A DNA stretch of 64,000 nucleotides, from the NCBI GenBank assembly GCA_905221605.1, contig CAJNDS010002215.1:303501-367500 (forward strand), written 5' to 3'. This stretch comes from Symbiodinium natans (taxonomy: Eukaryota; Sar; Dinophyceae; Suessiales; Symbiodiniaceae). A program made the position numbers and the translations under genes. Of this stretch, positions 1 through 10,879 are shown piece by piece. Positions within the stretch are counted from its first letter, which is position 1; each line of letters opens with the position of its first letter. The notes below the pieces were generated by a model that was not told the DNA's origin, made no database searches, and saw only the letters and a list, made by a program, of their open reading frames with translations.

Positions 1-586
1 GTGCACAACTTGGATCATGCCTTAAGCAGTTAAATAAACTACCTTTTCCGCAAAGTATCTACCCTTGCGGTCTGGTCTACATTCTATAGATACTGCTGCA
101 CCATGACCATGCATGTGGTTTTTGCACATTATCTCAGAAGCTTGTCTTAAGCGAGGCTGCAGGGCGTTGGGTTCTGCGGAGTGTTGCCGAGCCCGACGGG
201 ACTCACTGCAGGAAGACAGCAAAGAGAGGTTTAATCCTGCCTTGCAAGGAGTCCCATGTCGTGAACCCATTGCCGTGGCGTAGGCGAGACAGTGTGGGCT
301 CTGGCACACTCAGCAGTCATGGGAGGCTCAACAAGGAAGGACGTTTCTAGATATTCAGGTTTGCCTATCTCCACGTTGGCTGACGGTGTTTGGCTGTTGT
401 CGCTTTGGTTGTTCCTCTTATGAAGCATTCCAGACATGCTTCGCTACGAAAAAGGACTTGGAGAGCATGTGCACGTCTGCACACCGGGACTTCTGCAGCG
501 GGCATTGCCGTTGTACTTTCAAACCTCAGACATATTTCGGTTAACAATGTAAGATGTTAGCAAAATGAGCCTGGACTCTGCATTAG
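1..586. other. No recognisable gene
   Basis: I see no family motif, RNA gene or repeat here. The only ORFs are short minus-strand ones with no protein-like composition. If the CTD exon that starts at 587 belongs to RPB1, this stretch would be intron and the catalytic body of the polymerase subunit would lie left of the window. Confidence 0.4.
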
Positions 587-1640
587 GTACACGCCTGCTC
601 GCAGCGACTTCTCCCTGACCAGCCCTTGGTCCGCCTGCGCCTACTCTCCAGCCAGCGCCGAGTACTCCCCTGCCAGAGCCTCAAGGTCAAAAGCCGAAGT
701 TTATGCTGGATCCCGGCATCTTCAGGGTTGAAGGAACCTTGTGGCTTTCGAAGATCTGGGAGCAACGGCGGGCAAGTTGAGGTGTTCTCTGGGAGGTTCA
801 CCATACCAATCAGTGAGCCGTGGCAGGCGGAAAAGAAGGAAGACAAGAAGAAGGACGAGTACGCGATCCCAAGTCCGACCTACTCTCCGAGGCTTTCAGT
901 GACAGGGCCCATGTGCGTTCACCTACGTACTTCCAAGTTTGCATGTTTAAGCAGGACTTGTCCGAGGCCGGGTAGTCAGGATGCACTAGACTGCGAAGTG
1001 ATGCCACTCGACAAGGATTGGGATGTTTGCCTGCCAGCGGTTTCGACTCCCCCGGTCATCAAACCGAAGCTCGAGTTCGACGACTAACTGTATCCCGAAC
1101 TAGCCCGAGGCACGTATTCCCACACCCCCAACCCTAAACTCTGAGCCGCTGCTGTGCGCCTTTATCCACTCGGCTGCAGCCCGTCGGCCATCTACTCAGT
1201 GGACAAGACCCAGACACGGGCGGCTCTCTCGCCGTATAGCAGCGCCCTTAAAATCTCGTGGGCTCTGAATTACTGTGGCAAGACACGACTGCAGGGGTTC
1301 CACTGCCAACTCAAGCATGTATGGAAAACCGTAGCAGACTTCTCAACCCCGAGATTCAACTGGAGCAGCCAGCGGAGTCGTAAGAGGCTTCGAAATGGCT
1401 CGACAACTCCAGCACAGATGTGTGGTAGGTATGCGGGGTGTGCGCGTTTCAATCCACTGAAACCATCTGAGCTGCTTGACCTCCCGAGGCCCTGGATACA
1501 CGCCAGTGAGTAGCAAGCCGGGGCCTCGTGCTAGCTTCAGTGGGCCATCTCAGGGACCCAATGGTAGCCCAGTTGTAGCCCTGATGCAGAGGTATGCGCC
1601 GCGATCGGCGGCGTACACGCCGACCTCGCCCATGAGGCCT
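587..1640 (+). CDS. RPB1: RNA polymerase II largest subunit, C-terminal domain exons (partial)
   Basis: The CTD of RPB1 carries YSPTSPS-type heptads that recruit mRNA-processing factors in the nucleus. Three exon islands show Tyr at exact seven-residue spacing. Exon A, 587-677 (after AG|G), reads YTPARSD-FSLTSPW, then SACA, then YSPASAE-YSPARA. A GC-AG intron (678-826) joins it in phase to exon B at 827, which reads AEKKEDKKKDE, then YAIPSPT-YSP, ending near 889. Exon C, from 1489, reads GYTPVSS, then YAPRSAA-YTPTSPM near 1591-1634. The join from B to C is not resolved, and an intron may split exon C at CCA|gtgagt. Heptads are degenerate, with A for S5 and F for Y1. The Lys/Glu-rich insert inside the repeat array is odd. 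No catalytic-core exon is visible, so the assignment rests on repeat spacing alone; another Y-x-P repeat protein is possible. Confidence 0.55.
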
Positions 1641-2600
1641 TTGTGTCTGCTTTCGTGTTCTTTGTTCGGGAATGGGGTGGCGCCACAACAGCAGTCCTGG
1701 AAGAGTAGCTTGTTGGATTAATGCTTTAGAATTTAGAATCCAGATTTGCGAGTCTTTCATGATCACCTGGAACATGCCTGGCCGCAGCACTCTGCAGTTG
1801 CAATGTGACGAGAGCGACAGAGAGACAGAGAGGTGGGCCTCCGCCTTTGTAGCTGGGGAAACCGTTTTCGTGAACCCTCCAGGGAAAGCATGGGGGAACT
1901 ATCTTCCTGGGGGGGAGCTTACATGTCTCACACCGACTGGACCACGGATTGGACTCGCCTTGTGCGCGGAGGGTGCTTGACGGCCCTTCAAGCCCCGAAG
2001 AAGAAGAAGAAGAGGTGGGCCGGGGGTCTTCGCTGAGTAGCAGAAGAAGAAGAGACTCGGCAGGAGGTGCCTCTCCTCTGTGTAGAAGAAGAAGAAGACT
2101 CGGATGGTCGGGGCAAACGAAGAAGGTTCCCCGCACGACCCAGGTCCAAGGGAGATCGCTCTGAGACAGCGACCCCGCAGTGACATAGCCTCGGGCGCGC
2201 CAAGTGCGCGGAGGTTCGTCCTCCAAGCCCCGACGAGCAAAGAACAAAAGAAGAAGAGAGAGGAGAGACAAAGGGAAGAAAAGTCGCACCTCATCCAATG
2301 CCTGACCCGACTCTTTCGAGCCTAGCCTCCTGTAGACCTGAAAGTCACAGCGCCTGCCAGTACGACGACCAAGCCTGGGCGAGATGGCGCCAGCCTTAGT
2401 CTTAAGCAGGGAGTTCTCGAGATTGGAGCGCCGCTTCCTGCACCGCCTCCTGCACAGTTCTGGCGAAAGCAGGTTGTAGACTCGTGATAGCTTTCTGGAC
2501 TTGACTGCAGTGGTCGCAGTTTGCATGTCCAGAGCAAGACGTAGCAGACGTACCAACAAGATGTCTCGAGAACAAGCAGTGTGGGAAGGAAATTACGTGC
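1641..2600. repeat. Short GAA/CTT trinucleotide clusters, no gene
   Basis: Three AAG/GAA runs lie at about 1998-2016, 2041-2054 and 2081-2099, and another short one near 2250-2270. They create long serine/leucine-rich or arginine-rich open frames on both strands, including a 277-codon frame on the minus strand, which I read as composition artefacts. No further CTD heptads are visible here. The rest of the interval shows nothing I recognise. Confidence 0.5.
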
Positions 2601-2665
2601 ATGGCTACTAGCCCAGATGCGCTGATCAGATCCTTTCGGGGCCTCAATGTCGAAGAGGCACTTAG
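2601..2665 (+). CDS. Candidate first exon, unknown protein
   Basis: An ATG (GTGCATGGCTAC context) opens a frame beginning MATSPDALIRSFRGLNVEEA, which runs into a canonical donor, CTTAG|GTATGT, at 2665/2666. The combination of Met, protein-like composition and consensus donor suggests a 5' coding exon. The frame continues open past the donor to 2834, but its composition becomes unconvincing. I do not recognise the family and could not find a matching downstream exon. Confidence 0.25.
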
Positions 2666-4683
2666 GTATGTAAGCTGCAAGCTTCAGACAGTTGAAACAT
2701 ATGTTGATTGGCTTAGGCGCGATCTACACGCCAGCGCGCAGCCCGTGCGACACGCGGAGGGCAGTGTATTTGTAGGAGTTCTTCCATGGTACGGCGGCTG
2801 CGTTGACCAAGGTGGGGTCGGTTTGATCACGTAGATCAGCAAGCCAGTAATCTGAGGCACTGACCTGCACATTTCGGGAGGTTGCGTTGGCTCGTGGGCT
2901 GATTTTCAGATCACGGTGAACCAAGAAAAGGTTGAACCAAACAGAATACCAAGAAAGCGATGATTTGCTTATCGTCTGTTCCTTAACATTATTTATTCTG
3001 TTCTTCTTTGCTTCCATGTCACACTTCCATGTCTCGCCTCGCCATGTGCATCTTGAACCTCAGGAGAACTTAGGGAAACCTTTCTGTAGTAGAGTTTGCT
3101 GCTAAAGCATTTGTGATCTCGCCCTGTACGCTGAGGTACGCTGTCACCCCAACATCGGCAGTATACACCTCGACCTCACCGTTGTTGGGAAGCCGAGGAA
3201 TGCTCCAAGCTGAACTCCACACAGGGATCGATATATATATATATATGTATGTGTATATATATATATATATCTGTGAATCAGATTCATAAGAAGATGTTGC
3301 GACTTTCAGAAGGATGTCAAGAGGATTGCAACCGTTTAGCTTTCTTTTCCGGGACGCGTGTTGTTGATAAGTCCTCGGCGTTTTGAGACTGAAGCCCCGC
3401 CGGGACACTGATGATTTGTTGGGCCAGAGCCTTATAAAGCTTTCTCAAGTCACCGCAAATGGGTCTTACAAAGGGTGTGCACCAGCCGCAACAAAGTCCC
3501 GTTTTTTCATCCATAGCCGTACTGGACTTCAGCACCGTTGTGTGCAAAGCCCCCAGACTCTGAATTTCAGAAACCCGCAAGCGCAGCATGGAATCAATAT
3601 GGGATCAGTTTCGGCCCTCGGACTGTTCTCGTTCAGTACTTTCAGGAGAATCGTCACCATCATTCCTTCCTCCCTGGCCCCCCACCCCCCGCGCCACAAA
3701 CAAATGATGAAGGAGCATCTCAGAAATGTCACATCATGTGAGCACCGGAAGTCCAAGGCTCTTTGAAGTTAGCTTGGGGAACTTCGGCGTACAGGCTACA
3801 GGGGCAGCAGTTGTGAGCGCCACAGCAGTTGAGAAGTGGACTGAGGCCTGGAAAAGACGGCGGTGCTACGCCAGGCCCGCGGGGTGCTCCTGCTACTGGC
3901 AGTCAGGGTCAGATGGTCAGAATCTGTGGACACTGAGCGGTTGCGAGGATCGATGGCGGGCTCAAATATGCGATAGATACTCACTCTATAGGCTGAAGCT
4001 GCTTCATGTTTCTTGCAGGGTTTCTTCGCTCCATCATCAGGAATTAGGAAAGGAGCACCGGAGCTGCCTCTGATTTGGCGGCAGGTTTCCCATCTAGAGC
4101 GGAAGCGGATTCACAGCCTCCAAGCATATTTTGAATGATTGTTTGCCAGCTCAGCATTGGCTCTTTGAACTACAAAAACTGTTGGGGGGGGGGGGGGGAA
4201 CATTTCGCTGCTCTTAACAGGATACTCGCCGACCATGATGCATTCAGCAGTCATGGGCCTGAGCTGCTCGAGGGAAAGGTAGACTGCGGGTAGACGACCT
4301 CGTGGACGGGTAAGTCTCCAGACCAATGTGGTCTTTTTGCGTGGTATGAACAGCTTCAATCCGTGCATCTTTTGCTGGAGCAGCTGAATGGTTGGCCCAA
4401 GCTCAATCTTTCATATCCACTGCAGCAAAGCCGCCTGTTCGACGCTTCCCGAGGCTTCGGACACAGGCCTGGCGTCACCTGTGATTGATCAGGCGGGGCA
4501 GAAGTCTGAAGTCCAATCCTGGCAGCTTTTGCAAGACTCGCATTTTGGTTCGGAATCAGGAGGTGCTTTTGCATGTAAGCAAGTTACTATCATCTACACT
4601 GCGTGACCCGGTAGACGTGATCAGAAGGCATCAGGAACACAGATCCCGTTCCTTCAAGCCACTTTTTTTGAAGCAGGAGAGTC
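2666..4683. repeat. AT microsatellite and G homopolymer, no gene
   Basis: A (TA)n tract interrupted by TGTATGTG lies at about 3230-3271, and a run of 15 G at 4184-4198. Short ORFs on both strands overlap without any family motif. Nothing else in this 2-kb stretch could be supported. Confidence 0.5.
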
Positions 4684-4687
4684 TATG

Positions 4688-4731
4688 CCTAAACCCTAAA
4701 CCCTAAACCCTAAACCCTGAACCCTAAACCT
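4688..4731. repeat. Interstitial telomere-type repeat (CCCTAAA)n
   Basis: About six near-perfect copies of CCCTAAA, one carrying A-to-G (CCCTGAA), lie inside the window rather than at an end. TTTAGGG is the plant-type telomere unit and is also known from dinoflagellates. Smaller blocks recur at 22641-22657, 30828-30867, 46195-46245 and, degenerate, at 53218-53350 and 54880-54955. Confidence 0.85.
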
Positions 4732-5262
4732 ATGGACTTGTAGAGTTTCTTGTGCCAGGCAGCAGGTGATGCTCCGCCAGGCCTGGGAAGTGCTTTGGGC
4801 ACTGAGAGATCGGTCGTTGCCGATGCTGCTGTGTGCTGGGGTCCGGTGTAGCAGAGGTTTCTGCTTGTAGGACCTATAGTCACATCGGGACTTGAGAAGC
4901 AAATGGAGATTTTTTGAGCTAGTTTGGGGTGTCGGTGGTGGAGTGCGTTTGCCCGGTACTCACTCAATCCTGTTTGCGAAGCTGTCGAAGAGGCCCGGTT
5001 CTCGAAGTTTGAGCAACGGATGGCTCCTTCAAGTTATCATATTACTTACATCTCAACGGCGGTCGGAGCGGGAAATTGCGAGGCAATGGCAACCCAAGAG
5101 TCCAGGACTTGTAAGATGATTTAGGGAGCCCTCAGAAGCCAAAAAAGTCCAGGCGTTTACGCCTCACTTGTGGCGTCGCCGAGCTATACTCCACCAAACC
5201 AGGCCATGGCTTGTCCCTGCATGCTCCGGGTTACCTGCGCTTGCGGGCTACGGGGCCGCTTT

Positions 5263-5279
5263 GGGGGGGGGGGGGGGGG
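5263..5279. repeat. G homopolymer (17 nt)
   Basis: This is one of at least eight pure G or C runs of 12-21 nt in the window (4184, 5263, 6691, 8735, 8892, 48970, 50436, 60527). They fall in intergenic or intronic DNA and break any reading frame that crosses them. Such runs are prone to length errors in sequencing, so ORFs spanning them should not be trusted. Confidence 0.9.
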
Positions 5280-5707
5280 TGGCGGCATTTGATGCGTAAG
5301 TTCCCTCAACTCATCTCTCAAATAGAAGCATACGATCCGAGCAAGCAGCAAGTATACAGGGTCCCATTGTTGCGAGTCCTGTGAGTTTGACAACCGATGC
5401 CGGTGACCCCAGCGACTGGGTCATGCTGTTTTTGTCTTGGACTGTCACCATCGGATGAGAGCTTCTGAGACTTTGGCCCTTGGTTTCCCTCAGCAAATTT
5501 CCGACCCCCGAGACATCGAAGGTGGGGAATGTCCCACAAGCGTCGGCGCATGCCATCTACTCGCAGCCGTCGGCTGCTGGCGTCACCGACGTTGTCGAGG
5601 CAACTCTGGTTACTAGGTCTGCGTGGCCAAAGTCTAGGCTGCTTACCAGGCAGCTTACTAGGAACTTGATCGAAGCTGCTGGAAGTACGATGTCACAATG
5701 AGACTAG

Positions 5708-5851
5708 GTGGCAACGCGCCACTGTCCGGTGTCCTGTTTCAACAACTGCTGTCCCAAAATATGTGCTTGTGAGGACGATGCGCAGTCAGAGTTGTTTGAC
5801 GAGGATGATGAGGCATCTCGCGAACATGCCAATGCGTGTGCAGCTGGTCAG
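5708..5851 (+). CDS. Candidate acidic exon, unknown protein
   Basis: The frame contains two Cys-rich words (FNNCCPKICACEDD) followed by an acidic helix-like stretch (SELFDEDDEASREHANACAA) and ends at a donor-like CAG|GTAATT after 5851. An adjacent open frame at 5480-5701 (FPTPETSKVGNVPQASAHAI and onwards) also has protein-like composition and may be a neighbouring exon in another phase. The acceptor is not determined. I do not recognise a family. Confidence 0.3.
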
Positions 5852-5899
5852 GTAATTCCAGGAACAAGTTTCAAGCCGACACCATGCGGCCCTGGGGTA

Positions 5900-7200
5900 G
5901 CGGTAGCATGATTGAGATCACGTGACAATTTCCACCTTTCTTGGCATAACTCATGAAAGACATCTCATAAAGAAAGAGTTGCAGACAGCGCCAAAACAGT
6001 TCGTAATTGGTAGTTGCAGCCTGTTGGAACCTAGCATCGAAATTACCTGGAGTGGCCAGGACACCCTTCACTACGAAGGGCCGACAGCAGGCCTTCACCC
6101 GTTGTGCAAGAATGGGCTTTCCTTGGGATCTTTTTCTTGCCCGGAAGCCTGATTCAGATTCTTCTCAGCTTCGCAAACTTCCCTGAAAAGATAAGGAACG
6201 GTGTAGACGACTGCGGTCTTGCACACCACACTTTGCAACCGCCTATGCAGCTGGGACTCAGCTGGGTGAACCTGAAATGCTCAGTTTGTCCCCAAGTCTG
6301 AAGGGTCCATTTAGAGCTGAACATCCGGGAGCCCCTGGCGAGCATGCGGAAGCATGCAAAAAGCAGCCCAAAAGTGTGTGGTTGCGATTGGCTTCTTGCA
6401 ACGGGAGGGGGCGCAGCGGTGGGAAGTTTACAGCTCGCCGGCCCAGTCCATCTGCTGTAGACTCTAGACATCCTGAGAATCGCCTCCAAATGCCGAAGAA
6501 CTTAGAGTCAGACAGAATTTAGGCAGCATCCACTTGCCCCCGTCACCACAGGTCAGGATGCGGATGAGTGAGCTGCGGCCGTTGCACAGCTTTCATTCCA
6601 ACGGGCAATTCCTACATGTGCAGATGAACTGCTAACCTTCATGTTCCTAGCTTTGCAGGGAAATGGCGGCTTTGAAGACGAAGATGACCTCCCCCCCCCC
6701 CCTTGCCCGTAGGGATGAGGAGCCTCTGCTTTGAGAACACACGTGGCGCGTGGCTCAACAAAAGACAGGTTGTGGGCACCGTGTTTGCATGGAGCATCAT
6801 GGACACCAACATGCCAACCTGAGCGGCTACCCTCATAAAGCAGTCGATGCCGCGCTCAGTTTCTGGAGCCAGGTCCAGCCCTGTCAACGCAAATCCAGTC
6901 CTTGGACTTTCAGGGTGCCATGCAGATCACAGCAGCCAACCCTCAAAGTCACACGCCTCGATCAATGTAGCAAAGGCATGGAGTGCAGCGAAGCAGGGGG
7001 CTCCCTCACTGTCCTTTTGATGTTTTGTTTAGGGCCCCCTGGCCCCTTCGCAGCCTTCAGAGCGCTCGAAACGTCGAATTCCCAGGAGTTGCCTCGAGTT
7101 CTGATGTCCGAGAAGAACTTCGAGATCTGGATCGAGGCCCCATGTGAGCGACCACTTTTATTACGTTGCAGGAGGTTTCTTTTGGCGGAGATAAAAATCC
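5900..7200. other. No gene recognised
   Basis: Short overlapping ORFs on both strands only, plus a C12 run at 6691-6702. The longest frame (6750-7214, +) shows no motif or convincing splice signals. Confidence 0.4.
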
Positions 7201-7221
7201 ACGTTCATGCCTAAAACCTCG

Positions 7222-7652
7222 GAAAGCGATAGGCCCCCCCCAAAAGCGATACCCTCAATCTTGAATTTAGTAGTCGTTCTGCAGAAATGTCATGATTTCG
7301 TGGTTGGGTCTTATTCCAGGGTGATACTCAAAGCGATACCCCTACGATACCCATCTGGCCACCCGAAGAGCTGGGCAAAGGCCCTGGCCCAGGTTGAGGG
7401 AAGTTTAGGATTTGGATTTCTGATTCGAGCAGCGAGAGCTCCAGCTCCTAGAAAAGGAGCACTCTCACTCTTTAGTCTAGAGTCTATAGGTCCTAAAGAA
7501 AGGAAACGGGTTTAGGAATTCAGGTGTATTTAGGGGAGGGTTCCAGGTTTAGGATCCTATAAGCAGTAAAGCGATAGGTTTTTGTAGTAGCATTGAGCCA
7601 AAGTCCCATAAAGCGATAAGGCCCCCCCCAAAAGCGATACCCTTCGATTTTC
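7222..7652. repeat. Segment flanked by GCGATA-rich direct repeats
   Basis: A block of about 35 bp (AAAGCGATAGGCCCCCCCC followed by AAAAGCGATACCC) at 7223-7257 recurs in the same orientation at 7610-7643. Further AAAGCGATA words occur near 7330 and 7567. The roughly 390-bp interval between has no coding signal. It may be a short non-autonomous element or a decayed tandem array; no inverted termini were seen. Confidence 0.55.
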
Positions 7653-9419
7653 TAATTAGCATTTACATAAGATTTTTTGCGGCTGCTCATGTGGGCAACA
7701 ACACGCCTTCCATCAGCATTGTGGGGTCCATTGACCCTTACATCTTCTCTCCATCTCCCATCTGTTTCGGCTTGTTATCCGGCTCATAGACCAGCATCCT
7801 GCGAAGCCCCCCCCTTGAGCGCAAGACAGGACGCGGAGGCCCTGCGCCCCCACGCCCTGCGCGCGGATCTCGCGGCGCTCCAAGCCGGAGCTCCCTTGCT
7901 TCGCCAGGCTTTGTGGGACGTTGGCAATGGAAATTCCGTGTCTGGTGTACGAATCTACCTGCTCTACTGTTTCAAGAAGTCTTTTAATTCTTTTTCCCAA
8001 ATATTCACCCCAGGATTATTCCGTCGGTCAGCACTTTATTCCAGTAGCAAGGGGGCCTATAATCTCAGATTTCTGAGAGCTCAGCGCAGGAGGTCTCAGG
8101 CACATGAGATCCAGACTGACTCAGGGCTTCCCTTCATGGATGGCAAGGCTTGAAATCTTTTGGGTATTTTGACCCCTTTCCCGTAAACTCTGAAGAGTTC
8201 TGGCATGAACGATCTGATTCTGATGGTTGCATCTGTGTTGAGCCTTCTTTGACTGCCTCGCCTCGCCTCGCCGTTCCTGTCCGGCTCGGTTCCTTGCAGC
8301 GTTTGCACGGCCTACGCGCCTAGAAGACAGCAAGGGGGTTATCCTGCTACCTTCCCCGACACTACAGCCGTAGCATCCCAACTGCAGCTTCCCGAATTCT
8401 CACTTTCTCACAGAGCCGATCCTACTATATTTTGGTACATGTCTGCAAATTTGTAATTAGATCTCAGAGGTTACTAAACCAGCAAGCTGTTTTAAAGGCA
8501 GCTCCCTGCCACTATGGGCAACACAGAAGGCAGGCCAGCGGGCGCGAACGCGCACTTCGGCTCCTTGGCCGAACCCTCCCGTTCCCAGATTTATTGGGGG
8601 GTTCCGAAGATTAGGGGGTACCTTATTGGGGTCCTTTGTATAAGGGGATCCTACTATTTCGGGGCTTGTTTTAGGGGTCCCTTGTCGTCGTAAACCCCCC
8701 ATTTTTCTGGTGCATGTCTCCATTGACACGGCGCGGGGGGGGGGGGGGGGTTCCGAAGACGTTTTACGCTGCGAAGAAGGATTTGGAATTTGTCGGGGCT
8801 GTCTGGCCAAGGGGGTGAAGACGAATGAAATGCAATGCGAAGGCGCAAATTGAAGTTTGGCACGAAAAGGAGCTTCCAAACAGAGAGCGTCGGGGGGGGG
8901 GGGAGCAGGCGAACCGTCAGGGGCTGTGCAAGTATGATCGGTAAAGAACTCGCTTGGACAAAAGGAGCTCCAAAGCGAGCTTAGGGCGAACAAAAAGAGC
9001 TTCAGAGTCCACGTGGAAACGAATCTGGTGCTTAAAGAGTTTCGCGAAAGGAGTTTCCAACAGTTCAGAGGAATAAGAGCATGGGGGGCTGTGCAAACAC
9101 GAAATTTGGTACAAGACAAGCTTTGGAGAAAGGAGTTTTATGAAACCTCGCGCACGAAACTGGCACAACGGGAGCTTCAATAAGCTGCAAGGGCGGGAAA
9201 TCAAAACCGTGGAGACGGTACATTCGGGGCGAACGAGCAAAGCAGAGAGAGCACTGCGAGAACAAGCTTCCTCGAGAAAATGCGAGTCAGAATCTCCCGA
9301 AAAGCTGTTCACAATGTCGACTTCTAAGCTTCCAGGCCAGAGGAGCTGCAACAAAAAATTTCACTGGGCATGGAGAAGCCGGCACCTGCCCATTTGCCTA
9401 TAAACGACGCCCTTTGTCA
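7653..9419. repeat. Repeat-rich, G-tract-rich noncoding DNA
   Basis: This stretch holds a CTCGC pentamer run near 8257-8275, G16 at 8735-8750 and G12 at 8892-8903. It also holds loosely repeated GGAGCTTCC/AAAGGAGTTTCC words between about 8850 and 9300. The block at 8590-8660 (GGGGATCCTACTATTTCGGGG) resembles one arm of the hairpin element at 41.42-41.53 kb in reverse orientation. A 220-codon minus-strand frame across it is Pro/Gly/Ser-rich and runs through homopolymers, so I do not call it a gene. Confidence 0.45.
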
Positions 9420-10054
9420 TCAGAGGTTTGAATGTGGACAATGACAGACTGAAGTACTTGCAAGCCGAAGCGTTTGTTGGTTGAGCTTCAACATGCCATG
9501 ACACGCCCCGTGCCAGCCTTGTAAATCCTGTCGATGACCCAGCTGCGCAGGCTGTTCCTGCCACTGCGGAGGGGGAGCTGGCGGGGCTGGGTCCAGCGCT
9601 GAGATCCCAAGGTCTTTGCGCAGGACTTGCCACATAAAGCGTTTGCGTTGCACATCTATGCTGAGTTGTGATTGGCGAGCCTGTGGTGGATGCGTTTCAG
9701 TATGCTTAACAACTACTGCATTTGTGACGTCTGGCACAAGCTGACGCACTACGATGAAATGCATCCCTCCAAGCCACAGGTACCAGCAATAAATGTTGCA
9801 TGGAGGTTGTCTTGTGCCGCAACCTTTTGAGTTCTAAGGCCACTGTTGAAGCGCAATGACTCGGGGGGGTTAGCAGTCCGGGTGCTCAGCATTGGCCGCC
9901 GTTCACTCCACCCGCGCTCGGATCTTGTCTCTGTACATCGCGGCATCGCTACAAGGCAGTAGACATTCCCTTGCGAATCGACTCCTCGCCTGACGACGTC
10001 AAGGCCGGGGATGTGTCCTCCAGGGATAAGAGATGCAGTACAGCAAGCTGACAC
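9420..10054 (-). pseudogene. Candidate minus-strand coding segment with a frameshift, unknown
   Basis: Reading the minus strand from 10054 downward, one frame is protein-like for about 100 codons (IPGGHIPGLDVVRRGVDSQG, later ANPPESLRFNSGLRTQKVAA) and stops at 9749. A second frame then continues without break for about 110 codons (FIVVRQLVPDVTNAVVVKHT, later DVQRKRFMWQVLRKDLGISA and a Pro/Gln-rich stretch). The two overlap by 16 nt around 9749-9764, so a single 1-nt shift would fuse them into about 210 codons without introns. This is unlike the short-exon genes elsewhere. It could be a decayed processed copy or transposon protein, or two exons. No family was recognised. Confidence 0.35.
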
Positions 10055-10288
10055 GTTTGATTTAAGATGTTTAGTAAGTTTAGGAAAACCAAAATGGGTA
10101 TATTTAGTTTATCTACTATCCGTCTGAAGGATCCCGCCAAGAGCCGGGCCCGGAGTCGAAGTGACCTGGAATCTACGCAGCTGTCCATCTCGAAGGCCGC
10201 AATCCAGGTGGGGACATGGGAGAAGACGGTTGGAGGAGAGCATAAGAGTCATAAGAGAGCATAATGTGAGGCAGTATCCAAAAGCAAT

Positions 10289-10879
10289 ATGCAAAAAGTC
10301 CCAGCCTTTCCATGTGTGCCTCAGTGCCTCATCTCGGTTGCCTCTCGGAGCCATGGATCACCAGTGGCTCAGTATAGCTGGCGATTCGGAACCTGCCAAT
10401 CCTTTGCCACTTCCAACGAGGCAGCGCAGAACATGGCTTCCGGGACTTCGGAAGGCACACAGCTCATGACAGATGCCGCTGACGAGCCGGCTGGGAACCC
10501 AGACGTGGCGGCCAACGCCAGAGAGCTGAGCGACCCGACAGAGAGAGCGAGAGTGCTAGGACGAGGTTGTGCTAGCCGTGCAACGTCCACAGAGCGAAGC
10601 GTTCACACCTCGACCATCAGAACGTTTTTTCGAGAATACCTAGAACCCTTTGTGAAGGGAGCAGAGCCTGCATGCCGTGACGCATCGCGACCCGACTGTT
10701 TGTCTCCAAGTTGTCTGCCATTTGTCTTTCGTGAAATCAGTGGACCCTGGATGCTGCAACACCCGTCACGGTTTGATGCTTTGATCGCATGCGGCGGCGG
10801 CAGATTCACATCGGCAAGAAAGTCGCTACGAAAAGCAGTGATCCTCAATTTGTGTTTGTGGTCGAGGCAAGAGCCTTGA
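10289..10879 (+). CDS. Candidate open frame, 196 codons, unknown
   Basis: This is the longest + frame between 2 and 26 kb. The stretch from about residue 50 on (AADEPAGNPDVAANARELSD; TIRTFFREYLEPFVKGAEP) looks protein-like, while the first 45 residues do not. There is no recognised domain. An alternative is two fused exon fragments, or chance. Confidence 0.22.
   Translation: MQKVPAFPCVPQCLISVASRSHGSPVAQYSWRFGTCQSFATSNEAAQNMASGTSEGTQLMTDAADEPAGNPDVAANARELSDPTERARVLGRGCASRATSTERSVHTSTIRTFFREYLEPFVKGAEPACRDASRPDCLSPSCLPFVFREISGPWMLQHPSRFDALIACGGGRFTSARKSLRKAVILNLCLWSRQEP

Noticed and set aside
1726-2559. 277-codon open frame on the minus strand
   Set aside because: Its length comes from CTT/GAA repeats giving runs of Leu and Ser. 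It has no domain, and frames on the other strand are equally long-winded in the same repeats.
8004-8028. YSPQDYS reading, possibly another CTD heptad
   Set aside because: Isolated, 6 kb from the other heptads, without splice signals or neighbouring repeats.
8457-9119. 220-codon open frame on the minus strand
   Set aside because: It crosses two long G homopolymers (poly-Pro) and loosely repeated GAGCTTC words. Composition is not protein-like.
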